Positions 60,464-64,000 of a stretch of 64,000 bases of DNA are shown here, one piece after another. The position numbers and the translations under genes are program-made. Origin of the DNA: Falsochrobactrum shanghaiense (GTDB lineage Bacteria > Pseudomonadota > Alphaproteobacteria > Rhizobiales > Rhizobiaceae); the NCBI RefSeq assembly GCF_003149535.1, contig NZ_QGDB01000003.1, forward strand, positions 496,001-560,000. Reading direction: 5' to 3'. The first letter of the stretch is position 1, and each line of letters starts with the position of its first letter. The notes below the pieces were generated by a model that saw nothing but the letters and a program-made list of their open reading frames with translations, was not told the origin of the DNA and did not search any database.

Positions 60464-60643
60464 ATGATGATCTATCCGGTTCATGACCTTCGGGGACGGC
60501 GTATCGGCACCATCATGAAGGAGGACTCCGCAAACCCGGATAGCCGCTGGGTCGCTTACGCCCTCCATGACGAGCGCAAGGCTTTCCCTTCATGGGAGGC
60601 GGCGCGAAACTGGATAGAACAGAACGCGGACGAGCACCGCTAA
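60464..60643 (+). CDS. Unknown small protein, 59 aa
   Basis: GAGGAG (60453-60458) stands 5 bases before the ATG of a 59-residue frame: MMIYPVHDLRGRRIGTIMKE, then SRWVAYALHDERKAFPSWEA and ARNWIEQNADEHR. It is soluble and rich in Trp and charged residues. No family is recognised. Its stop codon TAA is also the first triplet of the Bru-RS repeat that follows. Confidence 0.65.
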   Translation: MMIYPVHDLRGRRIGTIMKEDSANPDSRWVAYALHDERKAFPSWEAARNWIEQNADEHR

Positions 60644-60747
60644 AGCGTGTTGCGTTTTATCGTATTCATACAACATGCTTTAACTCTTTGTTTTTACGCA
60701 TGTCTTTATCCCAAAACCGGTACCCACTTTTGGGAGACATGCTCTAG
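60641..60747. repeat. Bru-RS-type palindromic repeat, second subfamily
   Basis: A 107-base copy (TAAAGCGTGTTGCGTTTTAT ... GGGAGACATGCTCTAG), nearly identical to the copy at 13304. It begins at the stop codon of the preceding gene. Confidence 0.9.
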
Positions 60748-60777
60748 GTCGTAGTTACGATATTATCTTTATTCATT

Positions 60778-60878
60778 TGGAGCACGTTGCGATCTGATTG
60801 GAACAAATAGGCGTTCCAAGCGTTTGTTTAAATGCGCATCTTTTGAAAAACCGTTACGCAGTTTTCGGGATGCGCTCT
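60778..60878. repeat. Diverged Bru-RS-type repeat
   Basis: GGAGCACGTTGCGATCTGAT aligns with the left module and AATGCGCATCTTTTGAAAAA to TTTTCGGGATGCGCTCT with the GCGCAT-type right module. It is about 30 bases after the previous copy, so two repeats of different age stand in tandem. Confidence 0.7.
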
Positions 60879-60980
60879 CATCTGGCTTTTTGCAGCACCC
60901 GGATTTTTATTGTGATTTGCGATTGGTCGGTTGGAAGATCAAAATACGGCTACATCCGAAATAGTAACAGGAATATCCCC

Positions 60981-61379
60981 ATGACTCTCAAAGCTCTTGT
61001 TTCAGCCGCAACTGTTGCTTTGCTGTCGCTTGTCCTGTCCGGATGCGTGAGCGATTCATATTATTACGATGGCTATAGAGACTACGGCCCCGCCTATGGC
61101 CGTTATGAAAGCTCCGCCGTTATCTACCGCACCGGGCCACGCTATCGTTCCCAGCACTACCGATCCGGGCGTTATTACCGCGATGACCGTCCGCGGCGGG
61201 ACAGGCGCGAGGCGCGTTCCTCGAACCGCTCCCGCGAGGCAGAGCGTAATACGAGAGGGCGTGATCGCCCTCAATATAAAATGCCCCGGGATAAAAGGCC
61301 CGAAGTCAACCGGAGCACTGAACCGGGAAATCCAATCCTGAACGAGTATAGATCCCGGATTATCCAGAGGAACCGATAG
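60981..61379 (+). CDS. Tyr/Arg-rich lipoprotein
   Basis: A 132-residue protein with a lipoprotein signal ending LVLSGC (Cys near residue 22). The mature part has very biased composition: Tyr/Asp/Gly-rich at first (SYYYDGYRDYGPAYGRYES), then Arg/Asp/Ser-rich (RDDRPRRDRREARSSNRSRE) up to the end. It is likely unstructured in the periplasm. No family is recognised. AGGA lies 9-10 bases before the ATG. Confidence 0.8.
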   Translation: MTLKALVSAATVALLSLVLSGCVSDSYYYDGYRDYGPAYGRYESSAVIYRTGPRYRSQHYRSGRYYRDDRPRRDRREARSSNRSREAERNTRGRDRPQYKMPRDKRPEVNRSTEPGNPILNEYRSRIIQRNR

Positions 61380-61446
61380 TCCTCTTGCGCAGAGATCGAG
61401 CGTTTGGAATCCATCGATTCAGGCTGTCGTCGCAAAGAAAAGATGA

Positions 61447-61523
61447 TGGCGATCCCGACAGGATTCGAACCTGTGACCGTCGGCTTAGAAGGCCGGTGCT
61501 CTATCCAGCTGAGCTACGGGACC
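61447..61523 (-). tRNA. tRNA-Arg(TCT)
   Basis: A 77-base cloverleaf on the minus strand: acceptor GGTCCCG/CGGGATC with one G-T pair, D-arm GCTCAGCTGGATAGAGC, anticodon loop CTTCTAA (anticodon TCT), T-arm with GGTTCGAATCC, and encoded CCA. Confidence 0.95.
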
Positions 61524-61603
61524 TCTCATCCAGAGGCATTTGCCTGTGAACTCGATTAATATTTCTTAACCAGATTCCACAAATGCGGCCAGCATCAAAT
61601 TCA

Positions 61604-61627
61604 CCGCCTGAATAAGTTTTCAGGCGG
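61604..61627 (-). terminator. Hairpin after the NDUFS4-like gene
   Basis: CCGCCTGA-ataagttt-TCAGGCGG is a perfect 8-bp hairpin just after the stop of the leftward gene. The T-run is poor, so it may be a weak terminator or an mRNA-stabilising end. Confidence 0.5.
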
Positions 61628-61635
61628 AAGAAGTT

Positions 61636-61941
61636 TTAATGCGTCCACGGCTGGGAGCGGTCGAAACGGAAGTTATCGGAATAGGAAATCTTGCGCCGCT
61701 CGGTTTCATGCGGTTCAAAAACCCGATAGGCGATACCATTGCGGGTCGCGTATTCTACAGCATCCTCACGCGTGTCGAAGAACAGGCGGATCTGGCTTCT
61801 CATATCGCGCGAAGACGTGTAGCCCATCAGCGGCTCGACTTCACGGGGCTTTTCCGGTTCATATTCCAGAACCCAGCGATCGGTTTTGGCCTTGCCAGAC
61901 TGCATCGCGGTCTTAGCTGGACGATAAATACGTGCAACCAT
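61636..61941 (-). CDS. NDUFS4-like complex I accessory subunit
   Basis: A 101-residue protein of the ETC_C1 family, the homologue of mitochondrial NDUFS4 (18 kDa subunit). Hallmarks are RIYRPAKTAMQSGKAKTDRWVLEYEP split over the first 30 residues, PLMGYTSSRDMRSQIRLFF, REDAVEYATRNGIAYRV and the end YSDNFRFDRSQPWTH. It should bind the peripheral arm of complex I. It stands alone, far from nuo genes, as in other alphaproteobacteria. Confidence 0.95.
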   Translation of the reverse strand: MVARIYRPAKTAMQSGKAKTDRWVLEYEPEKPREVEPLMGYTSSRDMRSQIRLFFDTREDAVEYATRNGIAYRVFEPHETERRKISYSDNFRFDRSQPWTH

Positions 61942-62091
61942 TTCAAGAACCCTGGTTCATGCTTTAACCTCCTGAGAGGCGATAATTTCATCAAGGCAAT
62001 AGTTTACACGCCGCATCATGTCAACGCGATAAAGAGGCGCGCCATGGATTGCTGATCAGGATATATCAATGTCGGTGGATTATCTCAAAAA

Positions 62092-62138
62092 TGGTCGGAG
62101 CGAGAGGATTCGAACCTCCGACCCCCTGATCCCAAATG
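62092..62138 (-). other. 3' half of tRNA-Pro(TGG): island attachment site
   Basis: The minus strand reads TTTGGGATCAGGGGGTCGG, then AGGTTCGAATCCTCTCGC and TCCGACCA. This is the anticodon loop, 3' anticodon strand, variable loop, T-arm, acceptor 3' strand and CCA of tRNA-Pro(TGG). The 5' half is missing: upstream bases (CACTTCA) do not pair with TCAGG. The tyrosine integrase gene ends 57 bases away. This is the usual product of integration into a tRNA gene. Confidence 0.85.
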
Positions 62139-62194
62139 AAGTGCGACGCGCCTATTTCTGGGCTTTTAGAGCGCCATGTTGCATCTATGTCGCA

Positions 62195-63439
62195 TCAATT
62201 TGCGCCTGTAAAGATCGCATCGGCTGCTTGCTCAAGTTCTTTCCCGTCATCATTACGCGGGAAAAGGTGGCCATATGTGTCCATTGTCATTGCAATTGTG
62301 GAATGGCCCATGCGCTCCTGAACCAATTTCGGTGGCAATTCCAGTCCGCCGTCTTCCTTGCGATTGATACACCACGACGCATACCAGTGCCGCAAGCAGT
62401 GCATTCCTGTGTATTTCGGACCAAGGATCGGATTGCCGTCTTTATCAACTTCTCCGGTCTCAACCGTGATGCCTGCCGCCATCCATGCTGGATGAACTCC
62501 GCGCCGCAGGATATTCCGCAGGCCTTCCACGTTGCCAGCGCCATTCGGGAAAACCAGATCAAGAACCATGACAGGATTGCCCTCGGCGTCGAGCTTAGCG
62601 GTTTTCCGTTTCGGGCATTGAAGCTTCCATTCCCGCAGCGCATTAATCAGTAATGGCGGAACAGGCATGGTTCTTTCGCCTGCAATCGATTTTGGTGCGC
62701 CTATATTGTCGTAGCGATCTGCTCGCTGATGGACCCGAACAGTGCGCTTATCAAAGTCCACATCTTGCCAGCGAAGGCCCCGAAGCTCAGACGCCCGAAG
62801 CCCGGTGAATACCGCCGTGATGATGAAAGGCCTCCAGCGACCAGAAACAGCACCAAGGAGCGCTGAAATCTCTTCTCTGGCTGGAATATCAATCCCGACC
62901 TTCAAACGGCCCTTCTGGCGCTTCTCTGACCGATTTGCACTGGTCGAGCGCCGGGACTGCATTTCTCTGGCCGCATTCCTGATGACAAGGCCCCTCTCCT
63001 GCGCGTCGGCCAGCATCGTCCCCAAACTCGTAATAGTCCGCTTGATCGTGAATGCTGATCTTTCAGCCAAGCGCAATTCATCCTCAAAAGCCCGCAGCCG
63101 AATGGTGTTCAGCGCGGTAAGCTTCAATGATCCTATGAATGGGGATATGTGCAGTCGGTGAGTCCGCTCGTAGTCTTCAACAGTGGATCGCTCAAGGCCT
63201 GAACCCCTGATGCTCGCTATCCAGAGCTTTGTCGCTTCATCTACGGTCGCGGTTGCACTGTCAGCGACATGAACACCCTCGCGCACTTCAACTGACGCGG
63301 TGGCGGCAAAGGCGTCTGCCTCTTTCTTCCGGGCAAAGGTTTTCAGTCGGCGCTTACCCTGCAAATCCTTGTAATCCACAACCCATGCCGTTTTCAGTTC
63401 ACCCTTGGGAGTGGTCCATTCACGCTTGCGGATCGACAT
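62195..63439 (-). CDS. Tyrosine-type site-specific integrase
   Basis: A 414-residue phage/island integrase. An N-terminal arm-binding part (YKDLQGKRRLKTFARKKEAD), a SAM-like core-binding domain (about 65-155) and the catalytic domain follow. Catalytic residues visible are R215 (FTGLRASEL), H347 and R350 (HCLRH), the later His in ERMGHS and the nucleophile Y389 (TMDTYGHLFP). It reads towards the tRNA-Pro half and probably directed insertion there. It appears complete. Confidence 0.95.
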   Translation of the reverse strand: MSIRKREWTTPKGELKTAWVVDYKDLQGKRRLKTFARKKEADAFAATASVEVREGVHVADSATATVDEATKLWIASIRGSGLERSTVEDYERTHRLHISPFIGSLKLTALNTIRLRAFEDELRLAERSAFTIKRTITSLGTMLADAQERGLVIRNAAREMQSRRSTSANRSEKRQKGRLKVGIDIPAREEISALLGAVSGRWRPFIITAVFTGLRASELRGLRWQDVDFDKRTVRVHQRADRYDNIGAPKSIAGERTMPVPPLLINALREWKLQCPKRKTAKLDAEGNPVMVLDLVFPNGAGNVEGLRNILRRGVHPAWMAAGITVETGEVDKDGNPILGPKYTGMHCLRHWYASWCINRKEDGGLELPPKLVQERMGHSTIAMTMDTYGHLFPRNDDGKELEQAADAIFTGAN

Positions 63440-63442
63440 GGC

Positions 63443-63997
63443 TTAGTCCGGGAAATCTGGATCGTCATAATCTTTGGGATTTCGCGTTGAAACGCGTTCA
63501 GAGCTACCAAATGGGTCATCAGGTTTTGGGCCGATTGTGCCATCTGGCCAGACGTACTTGGCGGTAGTTCCTGAATGGTGTAGCGATTCGGCTTCCTCAG
63601 GGTCCAAGCTGGTATTGAAATCGTTATTTTGTGCAAGATCCATTTGGTATTCGCCCCATGTCGTGCCGATTGCATTTCTCGCATGTTCGTCAACGCCGCG
63701 AATTCGGCCTGAGACAATGCCATTGATCGTTTCTTCAATGAGCATTGCAATTCTTTGCACATTATCGTCGTTTTGATCGCCAGCCTTAACGGCCTTCAGC
63801 ATTTCTACCAGCTCATTGACGCGCCCTGTCATATCCCACGGTTCTGGAAATTCTCTTTCGAGTATTCGTACGATCTCTGTGTTCATGGAGCGGCCATGGG
63901 CTTCAGCATACACTTTGATGCGATCCCTTAATCCCGGTGGGAGCCGGATTTGAAAACGTTCTGCGAGTTCACTTGGGTACTTTGTTTTCTCGTTCAT
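63443..63997 (-). CDS. Arc-type ribbon-helix-helix DNA-binding protein
   Basis: A 184-residue protein whose N-terminal part (about 12-50) is an Arc-like RHH domain: FQIRLPPGLRDRIKVYAEAH then GRSMNTEIVRILEREF. The remainder is acidic with DDPDFPD at the end and no known domain. It ends 3 bases before the integrase start, so both are likely co-transcribed and it may regulate the integrase or act in excision. It is the first cargo-side gene of the island. Confidence 0.85.
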   Translation of the reverse strand: MNEKTKYPSELAERFQIRLPPGLRDRIKVYAEAHGRSMNTEIVRILEREFPEPWDMTGRVNELVEMLKAVKAGDQNDDNVQRIAMLIEETINGIVSGRIRGVDEHARNAIGTTWGEYQMDLAQNNDFNTSLDPEEAESLHHSGTTAKYVWPDGTIGPKPDDPFGSSERVSTRNPKDYDDPDFPD

Positions 63998-64000
63998 TCT

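Overview
This window is chromosomal DNA of a Brucella/Ochrobactrum-type alphaproteobacterium (Rhizobiales). The support is the gene content and order (nuoA-nuoB, plsX-fabH-ihfA-merR, nrdR-ribD-ribE-ribH-nusB, hppA, aapJQMP, aspS next to rnd-ppx-ppk), many short palindromic Bru-RS-type repeats, and mitochondrial-like accessory subunits of complex I. I could run no database search, so the genus is an inference.

Left part (1-18 kb): the start of the nuo operon (nuoB cut by the window edge), tRNA-Asp and tRNA-Val, metY, a CoA-binding protein and a hotdog thioesterase. These are followed by rplM-rpsI, a ureohydrolase, argC and the heme A synthase gene. A small polysaccharide locus comes next: a shrunken, P-loop-less Wzz/BY-kinase-like protein, a Wza-like export lipoprotein and a polyprenyl-phosphate sugar transferase. 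After tRNA-Pro(GGG) there is an exported beta-carbonic anhydrase, a metallo-beta-lactamase-fold pseudogene broken by a 5-bp tandem duplication, an atpB gene without other F0 genes, and an SMR (Gdx/SugE) guanidinium exporter behind a clear guanidine-II (mini-ykkC) riboswitch.

Middle part (17-49 kb): mostly housekeeping genes read leftwards. These include the phospholipid/fatty-acid start cluster, DUF177 with a cytochrome bc1 assembly chaperone, BamE, a proton pyrophosphatase of the K+-independent type, the riboflavin operon with nrdR and nusB, glyA, the LdtR regulator with its L,D-transpeptidase, hemB, bpt, parC, aspS, rnd and the polyphosphate pair ppx-ppk.

Right part (49-62 kb): the general amino-acid ABC transporter aapJQMP, a PAP2 phosphatase, metC, a predicted prokaryotic ionotropic glutamate-receptor-like channel, a series of small exported or unknown proteins, tRNA-Arg and an NDUFS4-like complex I subunit. 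At 62.09 kb a 3' half of tRNA-Pro(TGG) is followed by a tyrosine integrase and an Arc-type DNA-binding protein. This marks the edge of a genomic island that runs out of the window.

Throughout, Bru-RS-type repeats sit between genes. At least four start exactly at the stop codon of a gene. Most of the window is ordinary core genome; the most interesting loci are the glutamate-receptor-like channel, the lone atpB beside the riboswitch-controlled exporter, the repeat/stop-codon coincidences, the degenerate polysaccharide co-polymerase and the island boundary.
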